Notes: a model not told the origin generated them from the sequence alone. A DNA stretch of 64,000 bases from Pseudomonas borbori (GCF_900115555.1 NZ_FOWX01000006.1:1-64000); one strand, 5' to 3'. Counted from the stretch's first letter, positions 45,626 to 54,748 are shown. Made by a program: numbers and translations.

Positions 45626-45777
45626 CGGATGCTCCTAAATAGATAAGGGCTGGAAATTTGCGAGGGCGCATTGTAACAGCAGCCCTTGCCAGCGGGTCAG
45701 CTTGAATTACCGATGATAAGGATCGGATAAGCCGCAACGAGGGGATAGCAGGCCGGGCTTATGGCGTATGTCTGCTG

Positions 45778-46437
45778 TCAGTGCTTGGACTCCAGCACCA
45801 GCAGATCCTGCTCCACCCGCCAGCCGACCCGACTGAGAAAGCTCATGCCGAGCAGCGCATCGCTGGGCGAGCCACCCTCCAGCACCACCGCCTCGACGCC
45901 CAGCACCTCCAGAGTGCCGACCTTGACGCTGTTGAGATTGACCCGCCAGCCGCGCACCGTGCCGCTGGCGGTACTGACCTGCAATGGCCGGCCGACCACG
46001 CGATAGTCGATGCCGAGGCGGCGAGCGTGGCCATCGTTGAGGGCGACCGAGGTGGCGCCGGTGTCGACCAGGAACTGCAGCGGGTGGCCGTTCACCGAAC
46101 CGGCGACCCAATAGTGCCCGCCAATGCCCTTGGCGATGCTCAACTGACGCGTGCTCGGCTCGGCAAAGCCTTCACTGTATTCGCGACTCAGGGAATAGGC
46201 GCGCTCCACGCCATCCACCCGCAGCACGGCGCCACGGCTATCGGCACTGACCACCACCACCCCGCCGGGACCGGTCTGGCCGACTCTCACCAGCTTGCGC
46301 TGGCCGTCGACATTGAGCACCGCGGCACCGGGGAACAGGCCGACCACCAGCACCTGGGCCGCCGCCCAACTCGTCGCGCAAGCCAACAGCAGCGCCCCGG
46401 CGCAGAGTACTTTCAGCCTGTTACGCAAAGCTCTCAC
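45778..46437 (-). CDS. Retropepsin-like aspartic protease (clan AA, TIGR02281 type)
   Basis: 219-residue exported protein: hydrophobic signal segment (LKVLCAGALLLACATSWAAA), then a single retropepsin-like domain with the catalytic motif FLVDTGATSVALN (about residue 125) and the later GMSFLSRV (about 198). Such single-domain proteases act as dimers in the periplasm; substrates are unknown. It begins three bases before the stop of the preceding solute-binding gene, implying one operon with pgpA. Confidence 0.83.
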   Translation of the reverse strand: MRALRNRLKVLCAGALLLACATSWAAAQVLVVGLFPGAAVLNVDGQRKLVRVGQTGPGGVVVVSADSRGAVLRVDGVERAYSLSREYSEGFAEPSTRQLSIAKGIGGHYWVAGSVNGHPLQFLVDTGATSVALNDGHARRLGIDYRVVGRPLQVSTASGTVRGWRVNLNSVKVGTLEVLGVEAVVLEGGSPSDALLGMSFLSRVGWRVEQDLLVLESKH

Positions 46438-46440
46438 TCC

Positions 46441-47166
46441 TCATTCGAAGGGATAGGGCTGCCGCCAGCGCTCGAACAGTGGGCGCAAGCTGCCCTGCTC
46501 GACCAGCTGCGCCATGCGTCGATCATACAACTGGGCCAACGCCCGCCCACGCGGGTTATCGGCAAACCCCAGGTACATCGGCAACCGGGTCAACCGGGTG
46601 ACCCGGTAGCGGGCCCGGTCGGCGGCACCTTCAAGCACCTCATCGATCTCGGTCTGCGCATCGATGTAGAAATCCGCATGGCCGTAATCGAGCATGGGCA
46701 GGATACCGTTGCGGCGTTGAATTTCCCGGTAGTGCTTCAGGTTTGGCAAATAACGCTGGTATTCATAGCCACGCACCCACACCAGGCGGAACTCGCCGAG
46801 CGTCGCCTGGGTGGGTACCGCTTGCTCGATCAAGCCCAGTGCACTGATCTGATCGGCGTCGTAGTGCCAGCGCGGATAAAACACGCCCTCGTCCACCTCA
46901 TTGCGGTAGGAGCCGACCCAGGCATCGGCCTCGCCGCGCTGCACCAGGCCGATGGAGCGGGTATAGGGTACGCTCTGGATCACCAGTTCGACGCCTTCGG
47001 GCTCGAACACCTGACGCAGGATATCCCAGGCCAGACCACTGCCGTCGGCATGGCTGTAGCCTTGCCAGACCTCGCTGGCCAGGCGAATTTCCCGCGGCGC
47101 AGCCGGCTCGGCATAGGCGCATGAACAGCCCAGCGCCCCCAGCAGCAACCCCAACTTCCATCGCAC
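46441..47166 (-). CDS. Periplasmic solute-binding protein (type 2, amino-acid-like)
   Basis: 241-residue exported protein with signal peptide WKLGLLLGALGCSCAYA, followed by a type 2 periplasmic binding fold (IRLASEVWQGYSHADGSG, VELVIQSVPYTRSIGLVQRG, AQLYDRRMAQLVEQG). No ABC permease or ATPase is adjacent, so it may be a sensor or orphan binding protein. The start is GTG 47166, two bases after the pgpA stop; the longer frame runs inside pgpA. Substrate unknown. Confidence 0.78.
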   Translation of the reverse strand: MRWKLGLLLGALGCSCAYAEPAAPREIRLASEVWQGYSHADGSGLAWDILRQVFEPEGVELVIQSVPYTRSIGLVQRGEADAWVGSYRNEVDEGVFYPRWHYDADQISALGLIEQAVPTQATLGEFRLVWVRGYEYQRYLPNLKHYREIQRRNGILPMLDYGHADFYIDAQTEIDEVLEGAADRARYRVTRLTRLPMYLGFADNPRGRALAQLYDRRMAQLVEQGSLRPLFERWRQPYPFE

Positions 47167-47168
47167 GG

Positions 47169-47681
47169 CTAGAAGCCCAACCCTGCCGCCAGTCCATTGA
47201 CCCAGCCCCACACCAGCACCTGCATGGCCAGCCAGGCGAATACCCCGGCCAGCACGTCGTCGAGCATGATGCCGACGCCGCCATGCACGTGCCGGTCGAT
47301 CCAGCTGATCGGCCAGGGCTTGAGGATGTCGAACAGGCGGAACATCAAAAAACCCGCCAGCAGCCAGCCCCAGCCTTCCGGCACCAGCCACAGGGTGATC
47401 CACATGCCGACCATTTCGTCCCAAACGATGCCTTCATGGTCATGCACACGCAGGTCTTCCGCCACCTTGCCGCACAGCCAGAAGCCGAACAGCATGGTAA
47501 TGCCGAGCATCAGCCAGTAGCCCCAGTCCGGCAGCATCTGCCACAGCGGGATGAACGGCAGCGCCACCAGCGAACCCCAGGTGCCCGGTGCTTTGGGCAA
47601 GGTGCCCGAGCCGAAGCCGAAGGCGATGAAATGCCACGGATTGCGCCATACCGACGGCGGCACGCTTAGCGGTTCAGTCAC
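47169..47681 (-). CDS. pgpA: Phosphatidylglycerophosphatase A
   Basis: 170-residue inner-membrane enzyme that dephosphorylates phosphatidylglycerophosphate to phosphatidylglycerol. The family motifs GFGSGTLPKAPGTWGSL near the N-terminus and HDHEGIVWDEMVGMW are present, with about four hydrophobic helices. I place the start at GTG 47681, with GGGAG five bases upstream, overlapping the thiL end by eight bases; the longer frame to 47864 lies within thiL. Confidence 0.92.
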   Translation of the reverse strand: MTEPLSVPPSVWRNPWHFIAFGFGSGTLPKAPGTWGSLVALPFIPLWQMLPDWGYWLMLGITMLFGFWLCGKVAEDLRVHDHEGIVWDEMVGMWITLWLVPEGWGWLLAGFLMFRLFDILKPWPISWIDRHVHGGVGIMLDDVLAGVFAWLAMQVLVWGWVNGLAAGLGF

Positions 47682-48642
47682 CGTCACTCCCGAAATGCTG
47701 ATAGCCCCGCGCCTGCGGCGTGATGCCTTGACCCTGCTGATCCAGCAACTGCACGCCTGCCCCGGCCTCGACGCGGCCGACCACATGCACCGGCCAACCC
47801 TGCGCCTGCAAGCCGGCGAGATGCTCGGCCGGCAGGGTAAAGGCCAATAGGTAATCGTCGCCACCGCTCAGCGCGCAGTTCCGCGCGCCACTGGCACCGA
47901 GCAAGGCCAGCAATGCCGGCGACAGCGGCAGGCGCGCCTGCTCGATCAGCAGCGCCACGCCCGAGGCGGCGGCGATATGCCCGCAATCGGCCAGCAGGCC
48001 GTCGGAAATATCCAGCGCCGCCGTGGCCTTGCCGCGCAGCGCCACGCCCAAGCCAAGCTGCGGGCGCGGCGACCAATAGCGCGCCAGCAAGGGTTCGGCA
48101 ATCTCGGCTGGCGCCTGGCGCTGGCCGAGCACCAGGGCCAAGGCACCGGCGCCATCGCCCAGCTCGCCGCCGACGCAGAGCAGATCGCCGACCCGCGCAC
48201 CGGCGCGGGTCAACGCCAGGCCATGGGGCACCCGGCCAAACACGGTCAGGGTCAGGCTCAGCGGCCCGCGCGAGGTATCGCCGCCGATCAGGCGCACGGC
48301 GCAGTCTTGCGCCATCCGGTCGAGACCGCCGGCGAAGGCTTGCAGCCAAGCCGCTTCGGCGCCAGGCAGAGTCAAGGCCAGGGTGAAGCCGATGGGGCTC
48401 GCGCCCATGGCGGCCAGGTCACTGACCGACACGCCCAGCGCACGCTGGGCGAGCAGAAAGGGATCGGCTGCAGCGGGAAAATGCACCCCGGCCACCAGGG
48501 TGTCGGTGGATACCGCCAGCTGTTCGCCAGCCGGCAGCTCCAGCAGCGCGCAGTCGTCGCCGATGCCCAGCGCCACGCCTGCGCCAGCCTGCGCACAGGC
48601 CGCCGCGGCGAAGTAACGGCGAATCAGCTCGAACTCACCCAC
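47674..48642 (-). CDS. thiL: Thiamine-monophosphate kinase
   Basis: 322-residue enzyme that phosphorylates thiamine monophosphate to the active diphosphate. N-terminus MGEFELIRRYFAAA (GTG start at 48642), the ALGIGDDCALL metal/phosphate motif (about residue 30), VSTDTLVAGVHFP and the later ALDISDGLLADCGHIA are all typical of the PurM-like ThiL family. The frame extends upstream to 48696 but the family start is the GTG. It lies between nusB and pgpA. Confidence 0.93.
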   Translation of the reverse strand: MGEFELIRRYFAAAACAQAGAGVALGIGDDCALLELPAGEQLAVSTDTLVAGVHFPAAADPFLLAQRALGVSVSDLAAMGASPIGFTLALTLPGAEAAWLQAFAGGLDRMAQDCAVRLIGGDTSRGPLSLTLTVFGRVPHGLALTRAGARVGDLLCVGGELGDGAGALALVLGQRQAPAEIAEPLLARYWSPRPQLGLGVALRGKATAALDISDGLLADCGHIAAASGVALLIEQARLPLSPALLALLGASGARNCALSGGDDYLLAFTLPAEHLAGLQAQGWPVHVVGRVEAGAGVQLLDQQGQGITPQARGYQHFGSDGD

Positions 48643-48725
48643 GGACGACACCGCCGGCCAGCGGCGCCGCGACCAGGCGGGTCTGGCCTGGCGCACGCAA
48701 GCCGCAGTCGCTGTTCAAGAGGCTG

Positions 48726-49211
48726 TCAGCGCCGGTTGGCACGGACTTCGTCGGCCCGCAGACGCGGCGCCAATTTGTCCAGCACGCCGTTGACGAACTT
48801 GTGCCCGTCGGTGGCGCCGAACACCTTGGCCAACTCGATGCCTTCGTTGATCACCACCCGATAGGGCACATCGAGGCGGTTCTTCAGCTCGTAGGTGGAC
48901 AGCCGCAGAATCGACAGCTCGACCGGGTCGATCTCGGCGATAGGGCGATCCAGGAGGATCTCGAAGGCGCCGTCGATCTCGCTCTTCTGCCGCGGCACGC
49001 CGTGCAGGATCTCGTGGAAGTAGGCGCCGTCGACCGTGCTGAAATCGTTATCGACGCGAAACTGCGCCTCGATCTCGTTCAGTTGCTGACCGGCCATGTG
49101 CCAGGAGTACAGCGCCTGCATGGCCAGGGTGCGCGCCTGACGGCGCGCCAGGGTCTTGCCGCTGGGAGCCTTGGAACCTTTCGGCGCTTGCGGCTTGTCG
49201 TTCTGGCTCAC
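48726..49211 (-). CDS. nusB: Transcription antitermination factor NusB
   Basis: 161-residue helical RNA-binding protein that with NusE binds boxA of rRNA leaders. The N-terminal tail is basic ([20 protein letters not shown]), followed by the NusB core [17 protein letters not shown] and the C-terminal [23 protein letters not shown] 49211 overlaps the ribH stop (GTGA), the normal coupling. Longer frames extend into ribH and are rejected. Confidence 0.93.
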   Translation of the reverse strand: MSQNDKPQAPKGSKAPSGKTLARRQARTLAMQALYSWHMAGQQLNEIEAQFRVDNDFSTVDGAYFHEILHGVPRQKSEIDGAFEILLDRPIAEIDPVELSILRLSTYELKNRLDVPYRVVINEGIELAKVFGATDGHKFVNGVLDKLAPRLRADEVRANRR

Positions 49212-49684
49212 TTGGCCTCCAACTGCGCCAGCAGGCTGACCATTTCCAGGGCGGACAGTGCAGCTTCCGCGCCCTTGTTGCCGGCCTTGGTGCCGGAACG
49301 CTCGATGGCTTGCTCGATGGAGTCGACGGTCAGTACGCCAAAGGCCACCGGCACGCCGAACTCCATGGACACCTGGGCCAGGCCCTTGGTGCATTCGCCG
49401 GCGACGTATTCGAAATGCGGCGTACCGCCACGGATCACCGCACCGAGGGCGATAATCGCGTCGAACTCGCTACGCTGGGCGATTTTCTGCGCCACCAGGG
49501 GGATCTCGAAGGCGCCCGGTGCACGGATCAGGGTGATGTCGCTTTCGCTCACGCCGTGGCGAACCAGGGTGTCAACGGCGCCGCTTACCAGGCTTTCGAC
49601 AACGAAGCTGTTGAAGCGGCCGACCACCAGGGCGAAGCGGCCCTTGGGGGCGATGAAAGTACCTTCGATGGTCTTCAGGGTCAT
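49208..49684 (-). CDS. ribH: 6,7-dimethyl-8-ribityllumazine synthase
   Basis: 158-residue enzyme condensing the ribityl-pyrimidine with dihydroxybutanone phosphate. Conserved parts are [20 protein letters not shown] (about residue 17), [11 protein letters not shown] (about 57) and [20 protein letters not shown] (about 81) with the catalytic histidine. Length matches the family. It lies 52 bases after ribB on the same strand and overlaps nusB. Confidence 0.96.
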   Translation of the reverse strand: MTLKTIEGTFIAPKGRFALVVGRFNSFVVESLVSGAVDTLVRHGVSESDITLIRAPGAFEIPLVAQKIAQRSEFDAIIALGAVIRGGTPHFEYVAGECTKGLAQVSMEFGVPVAFGVLTVDSIEQAIERSGTKAGNKGAEAALSALEMVSLLAQLEAK

Positions 49685-49735
49685 AGCGAGTCTCGTCTAT
49701 TTAAAGAGCCGGGCCGCGATTGGCGGCCCTTGGGA

Positions 49736-50833
49736 TTATTCAGAGGGCAGGTATTCTACAACTTCCAGGTCGAAACCGGATATCGCATTGAACTTCATCG
49801 GCGAGCTCATCAGGCGCATCTGGCGCACGCCGAGGTCACGGAGGATCTGCGAGCCGGCGCCGACGGTGCTGTAGGTGGTCGGATTGGCTAGCACTTTCGC
49901 CTCGCCGCCCAACTGCCGCTCCAAATGCGCGAGCAAATCCGGGCCGGTCAGCGGGTTGCCCAGCAGCAGCACCACGCCGCTGCCGTCCCTGGCCACCTCG
50001 GCCATGGCCGCGCGCAGGCTCCAGCGCCCCGGCTGCTTGACCATGAACAGGTCGCGTAGCGGGTCCATGTTGTGCACCCGCACCAGGGTCGGCTGATCGG
50101 CGCAGATGGTGCCCAGAGTCAGCGCCATGTGCACGTCGTTCTCCACCGAATCGCGGTAGGTCACCAGGTTGAACTGGCCCAGCTCGCTATCGAGGATCTG
50201 CTCGCTGACACGCTCGACGGTGCGCTCGTGGATCAGCCGGTAATGGATCAGGTCGGCGATGGTACCGATCTTGATGCCGTGTTCGGCGGCGAACTCTTCC
50301 AGCTCGGGACGCCGGGCCATGGTGCCGTCGTCGTTCATGATCTCGCAGATCACCCCGCTCGGCTCGAAGCCGCCCATGCGCGCCAGGTCGCAGGCCGCTT
50401 CGGTGTGGCCGGCGCGGGCCAGGACGCCGCCGGGCTGGGCCATCAGCGGGAAGATATGGCCGGGGCTGACGATGTCGTCGGCCACCGCGTGCTTGGCTGC
50501 CGCGGCCTGCACGGTACGCGCGCGGTCGGCGGCGGAGATGCCGGTGGTGACGCCCTCGGCGGCCTCGATCGAGACGGTGAACTTGGTGCCGAAACCGGAG
50601 CCATTGCGCGGCGCCATCAGCGGCAGCTTGAGCAGCTCGCAGCGTTCACGGGTCATCGGCATGCAGATCAGGCCGCGGGCGAAACGCGCCATGAAGTTGA
50701 TGTGTTCGGCCTTGACGCACTCGGAGGCGATGATCAGGTCGCCTTCGTTTTCGCGATCCTCGTCGTCCATGAGGATGACCATCTTGCCGGCGCGGATGTC
50801 TTCGATCAGTTCTTCGATGCTGTTGAGAGCCAT
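49736..50833 (-). CDS. ribB: 3,4-dihydroxy-2-butanone-4-phosphate synthase fused to a defective RibA domain (RibBX type)
   Basis: 365 residues. The N-terminal RibB domain (1-205) is complete: MDDEDRENEGDLIIASE (about residue 20), RNGSGFGTKFTVSIEAAEG and GHTEAACDLARMGG, converting ribulose-5-phosphate to dihydroxybutanone phosphate. The C-terminal half (about 206-365) has the RibA fold but lacks the C-x10-C-x-C zinc motif and the RQEGRGIGL motif seen in the separate RibA at 45005-45625, so it should not open GTP. It matches RibBX proteins. Labelled ribBA in many genomes. It is transcribed between ribE and ribH. Confidence 0.92.
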   Translation of the reverse strand: MALNSIEELIEDIRAGKMVILMDDEDRENEGDLIIASECVKAEHINFMARFARGLICMPMTRERCELLKLPLMAPRNGSGFGTKFTVSIEAAEGVTTGISAADRARTVQAAAAKHAVADDIVSPGHIFPLMAQPGGVLARAGHTEAACDLARMGGFEPSGVICEIMNDDGTMARRPELEEFAAEHGIKIGTIADLIHYRLIHERTVERVSEQILDSELGQFNLVTYRDSVENDVHMALTLGTICADQPTLVRVHNMDPLRDLFMVKQPGRWSLRAAMAEVARDGSGVVLLLGNPLTGPDLLAHLERQLGGEAKVLANPTTYSTVGAGSQILRDLGVRQMRLMSSPMKFNAISGFDLEVVEYLPSE

Positions 50834-50845
50834 GCTGGCGATTCC

Positions 50846-51508
50846 TTAATTCTTCAGGTAGCCGTGTTCGGCCAGAAAACTTTCCGTCATGCCCGAGGCG
50901 TTTGGCTCGGCGGCTTTGTCGCCGAGGAGCAGGCGCTCCAGGTAACGCGCCAGCAGATCCACTTCCAGGTTGACCTGACGCCCCGGGCGATAGTCGACCA
51001 TGATGGTCTCGGCCAGGGTGTGCGGCACTATGGTCAGCTCGAATTCGGCGCCATTCACCGCGTTGACGGTCAGGCTGGTGCCGTCGACCGTGATCGAGCC
51101 CTTGTGGGCGATGTATTTGGCCAGTTCGCGCGGCGCGCGGATGGTGAACTGCACGGCGCGGGCGTTGTCGGCGCGGGCGATGACCTCACCGACACCGTCG
51201 ACATGGCCGCTGACCAGATGGCCGCCGAGGCGACTGGAGGGCGTCAGCGCCTTTTCCAGATTGACCTTGCTGCCGGGCTTCAAGTCGATGAAGGCGGTGC
51301 GTGCCAGGGTCTCGCGGCTGACGTCGGCCCAGAAACCGTCGCCGGGCAGCGCCACCGCGGTCAGGCAGACGCCGTTGACCGCGATGCTGTCGCCCAGTTT
51401 GACGTCGCCCAGATCGAGCTTGCCGGTGGCCACATGGACACGCACGTCGCCGCCCTTGGGCGTCAGTGCACGGATGCTGCCGATGGATTCGATTATGCCG
51501 GTGAACAT
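50846..51508 (-). CDS. ribE: Riboflavin synthase alpha chain
   Basis: 220-residue enzyme that dismutates two lumazines into riboflavin. It has two internal lumazine-binding repeats, the first beginning MFTGIIESIGSIRALTPKG and the second SGHVDGVGEVIARADN, with conserved VNGVCLTAV and VDGTSLTVNAVN. ATG 51508 follows GGAGG at four bases. It is the first gene after the FMN riboswitch, and a short leader ORF overlaps its start. Often named ribC in pseudomonads. Confidence 0.95.
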   Translation of the reverse strand: MFTGIIESIGSIRALTPKGGDVRVHVATGKLDLGDVKLGDSIAVNGVCLTAVALPGDGFWADVSRETLARTAFIDLKPGSKVNLEKALTPSSRLGGHLVSGHVDGVGEVIARADNARAVQFTIRAPRELAKYIAHKGSITVDGTSLTVNAVNGAEFELTIVPHTLAETIMVDYRPGRQVNLEVDLLARYLERLLLGDKAAEPNASGMTESFLAEHGYLKN

Positions 51509-51543
51509 GGGTCCTCCGGTGCCTGGATGATGTTGAACAGCAT
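51495..51543 (-). CDS. Possible 16-codon leader ORF overlapping ribE
   Basis: ATG at 51543, preceded by AGGAG seven bases upstream, encodes MLFNIIQAPEDPCSPA and ends at a TAA about 15 bases inside ribE in another frame. Its ribosome site is in the 3' arm of a stable hairpin (51553-51572). Translation of it could couple to ribE. Whether it is translated cannot be told from sequence. Confidence 0.4.
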
Positions 51544-51552
51544 GGATGAACT

Positions 51553-51572
51553 CCTGTTTTAGTCAAAACAGG
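51553..51572 (-). promoter_or_regulatory. Hairpin at the ribE leader ribosome site
   Basis: On the minus strand CCTGTTTT-GACT-AAAACAGG forms an eight-base-pair stem; its 3' arm holds the AGG of the AGGAG site used by the 16-codon leader ORF. It lies downstream of the FMN aptamer and is a candidate for the expression platform. Confidence 0.55.
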
Positions 51573-51631
51573 GCAATGCCGATCGATAGGGATTTCACGG
51601 GTGCGCACAGGGCGCCCGAGGAGGGAATCCC

Positions 51632-51788
51632 GCTCTCTCTTTATCCGGACTATACCGTCGGCCCTGGAATCGCACCGGGTCTGCTGACCTTGCCGCCGCC
51701 TGTAACAGGTGGTAACAAGCGCTCGCGGGCTAGGCGCATGGCGCCATTACCGCCGGTGGGGAATCACACCCCGCCCTGAGAACGTTGC
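51632..51788 (-). ncRNA. FMN riboswitch (RFN element)
   Basis: On the minus strand the conserved RFN blocks appear in order: GTTCTCAGGGCGGGGTG, ATTCCCCACCGGCGGTAAT, GCCCGCGAGCG, then GGTCAGCAGACCCGGTG, GATTCCAGGGCCGACGGTAT and AGTCCGGATAAAGAGAGA. This is the complete aptamer that binds FMN. It sits 124 bases upstream of ribE and should lower expression of the riboflavin operon when FMN is high. It lies in the 434-base gap between ribD and ribE. Confidence 0.97.
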
Positions 51789-51942
51789 GGCCACCGCAGT
51801 GGCCGAGACGCGTTTTACCACAATTGTGGCAATGAAGCAGCTGCAAGCTGCAAAGCGGATGGCCGCCCCCTGCAAGCGCATCAGTGTGCGGGCTCGAGTT
51901 CAGCCAGCGTCAAGCTCTTACTTGCAGCTTGTGGCTTGCCGC

Positions 51943-53064
51943 TTATGCCTGCCTCTGCTCCGGCACTGCGATGATCCGCCAGTCGTCGCCGACTGCGCGC
52001 ATCTCGACGATCTTCAGCGCCTGCGCCTCGGCCATCCGCGCCAACGGCAGTTCGAGCAGCGGCCGCGCGCTGGAGCCGAGAAACTTCGCTGCGACGAACA
52101 ACTGGTATTCATCGACCAGGCCCTCGCGGGCGAAGGCCCCGGCCAGGCGCGGCCCGGCCTCGACCAGCACCTCGTTGGCGCCGCGCCCGGCCAGTTCGGC
52201 CAGCAGTTTGTGCAGATCGACATGACCGCTACTGCCCGGTACGGCCAGCAATTCGTGCCCCGCCTCCAGGTAGCGATCACGCGCCGTGGCCGCCGCGCAG
52301 GTCGCCACCAGCGTCGCGCCGGCTTGAAAGAAGGGCGCATCCAGCGGCACCCGCAGGCGGCCGTCGACCAGCACCCGCAACGGCGGGCGGGTCATCGCCA
52401 GCGCCGTCAGCTCGCCATCCAGGCCCAGTTCCTCCGGGCGCACGGTCAGGCGGGCATCGTCCGCCAACACCGTGTCGGCGCCGGTCAGCACCACGCTGGC
52501 GCGGGCACGCAGGCGCTGCACCGCGGCGCGGGCGGCCGGTCCGGTGATCCACTGACTCTCGCCGCTGGCCATGGCAGTGCGGCCGTCCAGGCTCATCGCC
52601 AGCTTGACCCGCACGAAGGGCAGGCCCTGTTCCATGCGCTTGATGAAGCCGGCATTGAGCGCCCGCGCCTCGGCTTCCAGCACGCCAGTCTGGACCTCGA
52701 TCCCGGCCTGCCTCAGCCGCGCCAGGCCATTGCCGGCGACCTCTGGATTGGGATCCTGCATGGCCACCACCACCCGCGCCACACCGGCGGCGACCAGCGC
52801 ATCGGCGCACGGCGGGGTACGGCCGTGATGGCTGCAGGGCTCCAGAGTCACATAGGCGGTGGCGCCCCGCGCCTGCTCGCCGGCCTGGCGTAGCGCATGC
52901 ACCTCGGCGTGCGGCTCACCGGCGCGCACATGCCAGCCTTCGCCGACAATCTGTCCGTCGCGGGCGATGACGCAGCCGACCCGCGGGTTCGGGTGGGTGG
53001 AATACAGACCCTTGCGGGCCAGCTGCAGGGCGCGGGCCATGCAAGCATGATCGAAGCCCATCAT
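51943..53064 (-). CDS. ribD: Riboflavin-specific deaminase/reductase RibD
   Basis: 373-residue bifunctional enzyme. The N-terminal deaminase (1-145) has the zinc site in [10 protein letters not shown] and [15 protein letters not shown]; the C-terminal reductase (146-373) has [19 protein letters not shown] and the NADPH-binding [19 protein letters not shown]. It performs steps two and three of riboflavin synthesis. The start overlaps the nrdR stop (ATGA). It is upstream of the riboswitch, so probably not directly controlled by it. Confidence 0.96.
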   Translation of the reverse strand: MMGFDHACMARALQLARKGLYSTHPNPRVGCVIARDGQIVGEGWHVRAGEPHAEVHALRQAGEQARGATAYVTLEPCSHHGRTPPCADALVAAGVARVVVAMQDPNPEVAGNGLARLRQAGIEVQTGVLEAEARALNAGFIKRMEQGLPFVRVKLAMSLDGRTAMASGESQWITGPAARAAVQRLRARASVVLTGADTVLADDARLTVRPEELGLDGELTALAMTRPPLRVLVDGRLRVPLDAPFFQAGATLVATCAAATARDRYLEAGHELLAVPGSSGHVDLHKLLAELAGRGANEVLVEAGPRLAGAFAREGLVDEYQLFVAAKFLGSSARPLLELPLARMAEAQALKIVEMRAVGDDWRIIAVPEQRQA

Positions 53065-53528
53065 GGCTGTTTCGCGGGTTCGCGGGACAGCCGGTCGATT
53101 TCCTCGCGGAATTCGTTGAGATCCTGGAAGCGCCGATAGACCGAGGCGAAGCGGATGTAGGCGACCTCATCGAGCTTCTGCAGCTCGCTCATCACCAGTT
53201 CGCCGAGCACCAGCGACTTGATCTCGCGCTCGCCGGTGGCGCGCAGCTGGTGCTTGATATGGGCAATCGCCGCCTCCAGACGCTCGATGCTCACCGGGCG
53301 TTTCTCCAGGGCGCGCTGCATGCCGGCACGCAGCTTGTCTTCGTCGAACGGCTGGCGGCTGCCGTCCTGCTTGATCAGCCGCGGCATCACCAGCTCGGCG
53401 GTTTCGAAGGTGGTAAAACGCTCTTCGCAGGCCAGGCATTCGCGCCGACGGCGCACTTGCCCGCCCTCGGCGACCAGGCGTGAATCGATGACCTTGGTGT
53501 CGTTGGCACCGCAGAAGGGACAGTGCAT
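53061..53528 (-). CDS. nrdR: Transcriptional repressor NrdR
   Basis: 155-residue regulator of ribonucleotide reductase genes. The N-terminal zinc ribbon is [17 protein letters not shown] with CLACEERF (cysteines 3, 6, 31, 34), followed by an ATP-cone domain ([21 protein letters not shown]). It represses nrd genes when dATP-bound. The ATG at 53528 was chosen because family members begin with the zinc ribbon; the frame to 53588 is an extension. Coupled to ribD. Confidence 0.95.
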   Translation of the reverse strand: MHCPFCGANDTKVIDSRLVAEGGQVRRRRECLACEERFTTFETAELVMPRLIKQDGSRQPFDEDKLRAGMQRALEKRPVSIERLEAAIAHIKHQLRATGEREIKSLVLGELVMSELQKLDEVAYIRFASVYRRFQDLNEFREEIDRLSREPAKQP

Positions 53529-53663
53529 AGGATGGCAGCCGCCTTGAACAGGAAAGCGCCATGGTAGCGCATCCCGCGGGCAAGACAAGCCGAGGAGTTT
53601 GCGCTATACAGACGCCCGTTCCCACCACTCTTCCCGGCACCCACTTCGATGGCCACTTGCACG

Positions 53664-54095
53664 ATGCGACTGCTCGCTCCGCTTGCCCTGACCGGGCTGC
53701 TGGCGGCCTGCGCCAGCGAACCCGCCATGCCGCCCCAGCCAGCGGCGCAAGCACCGGCTGACGCGGCCCCCGCCGCCCTGCCGGCCCATCTGCGCGAACT
53801 CAGCGGCAACCTGCTCGGCGTACCCCGCAATGCCGAAGTCGAACTGGCCCTGCTGCTGATCGATGCGCGCGGCTTGCCGCAGGTTCTGCTGGGCACCATC
53901 CAACTGACCGGCAGCGGCGCGGCGCTGCCCTTTCGCCTGCCCTTCGACCCCCAGGCCTTTATCCCCGGCACTCGGGTCGAGCTGCGCGGGCGGGTCAATC
54001 AGGCCGGCCGACTGATCCTGCGCCTGCCACCCCAGCCGATTCGCCACAACGACAGCCAGCAACTCGGCGCACTGCAACTGGTACCCGCGCCATGA
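53664..54095 (+). CDS. YbaY/YscW-type lipoprotein
   Basis: About 143-residue exported lipoprotein: MRLLAPLALTGLLAAC ends in a lipobox (LLAAC), then a Pro/Ala linker and a beta-rich YscW/YbaY-like domain (LSGNLLGVPRNAEVELALLL, VELRGRVNQAG). The residue after cysteine is alanine, consistent with outer-membrane sorting. ATG 53649, five codons upstream, is an alternative start. The stop overlaps the next gene by four bases. Confidence 0.8.
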   Translation: MRLLAPLALTGLLAACASEPAMPPQPAAQAPADAAPAALPAHLRELSGNLLGVPRNAEVELALLLIDARGLPQVLLGTIQLTGSGAALPFRLPFDPQAFIPGTRVELRGRVNQAGRLILRLPPQPIRHNDSQQLGALQLVPAP

Positions 54096-54748
54096 ATGCA
54101 CCGGCTCGCCTGCACAGGGCGCTGCACGAACTACTCGGCGATGCGCAACTGACCGCCACCACCGTGCCCGGCACCGCGCTGAAACTCTGGCTGATCGATG
54201 CGACCAATATGGATCGAGCCTTCAATCCTGAGGAAACCCGGCGCATTCTCGAGGGGCCGCCCTATTGGTGCTTCTGCTGGGCCAGCGGCCTGGTGCTGGC
54301 GCGCTGGCTGGCTGAGCACCCGCAGTGGGTGCGCGGTAAGCGTGTACTGGACTTCGGCAGCGGCTCCGGCGTCGCGGCGATTGCCGCGGCCAAGGCGGGC
54401 GCCCTCGAAGTGGTGGCCTGCGACCTCGACCCACTGGCCCTTGCGGCCTGCCGGGCCAATGCCGCCCTCAATCAGGTGGAACTGGGCTATTCGGCGGACT
54501 TCTTCCGGGAAGCCGACCGTTTCGACCTGATCCTGGTCGCCGACGTGCTCTACGACCGCGCCAACCTGCCGCTGCTCGACCAGTTCCTCAGCCGCGGACG
54601 CCAGGCACTGGTAGCCGATTCACGGGTGCGCGACTTCCAGCACCCGCTGTATCGGCGCCTTGGCGTGATGGACGCCTGCACCTGGCCGGACCTGGCTGAG
54701 CCGGAAGAGTTTCGCCAGGTTAGCCTGTATTACGCGCAGCGGGCTTGA
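54092..54748 (+). CDS. Class I SAM-dependent protein methyltransferase (ETFB/METTL20-like)
   Basis: 218-residue Rossmann-fold methyltransferase. SAM motif I is VLDFGSGSGVAAIAAAKAGA (about residue 84), followed by VACDLDPLAL and the D-x-x-Y-like post-motif LILVADVLYDRANLPLLDQF typical of lysine methyltransferases of the METTL20/21 group. It is translationally coupled to the lipoprotein gene. Substrate not known from sequence; often annotated as nicotinamide N-methylase or PrmA-like. Confidence 0.8.
   Translation: MNAPARLHRALHELLGDAQLTATTVPGTALKLWLIDATNMDRAFNPEETRRILEGPPYWCFCWASGLVLARWLAEHPQWVRGKRVLDFGSGSGVAAIAAAKAGALEVVACDLDPLALAACRANAALNQVELGYSADFFREADRFDLILVADVLYDRANLPLLDQFLSRGRQALVADSRVRDFQHPLYRRLGVMDACTWPDLAEPEEFRQVSLYYAQRA

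Noticed and set aside
50072..51562. 496-codon plus-strand frame opposite ribB and ribE
   Set aside because: Antisense shadow; no domain.
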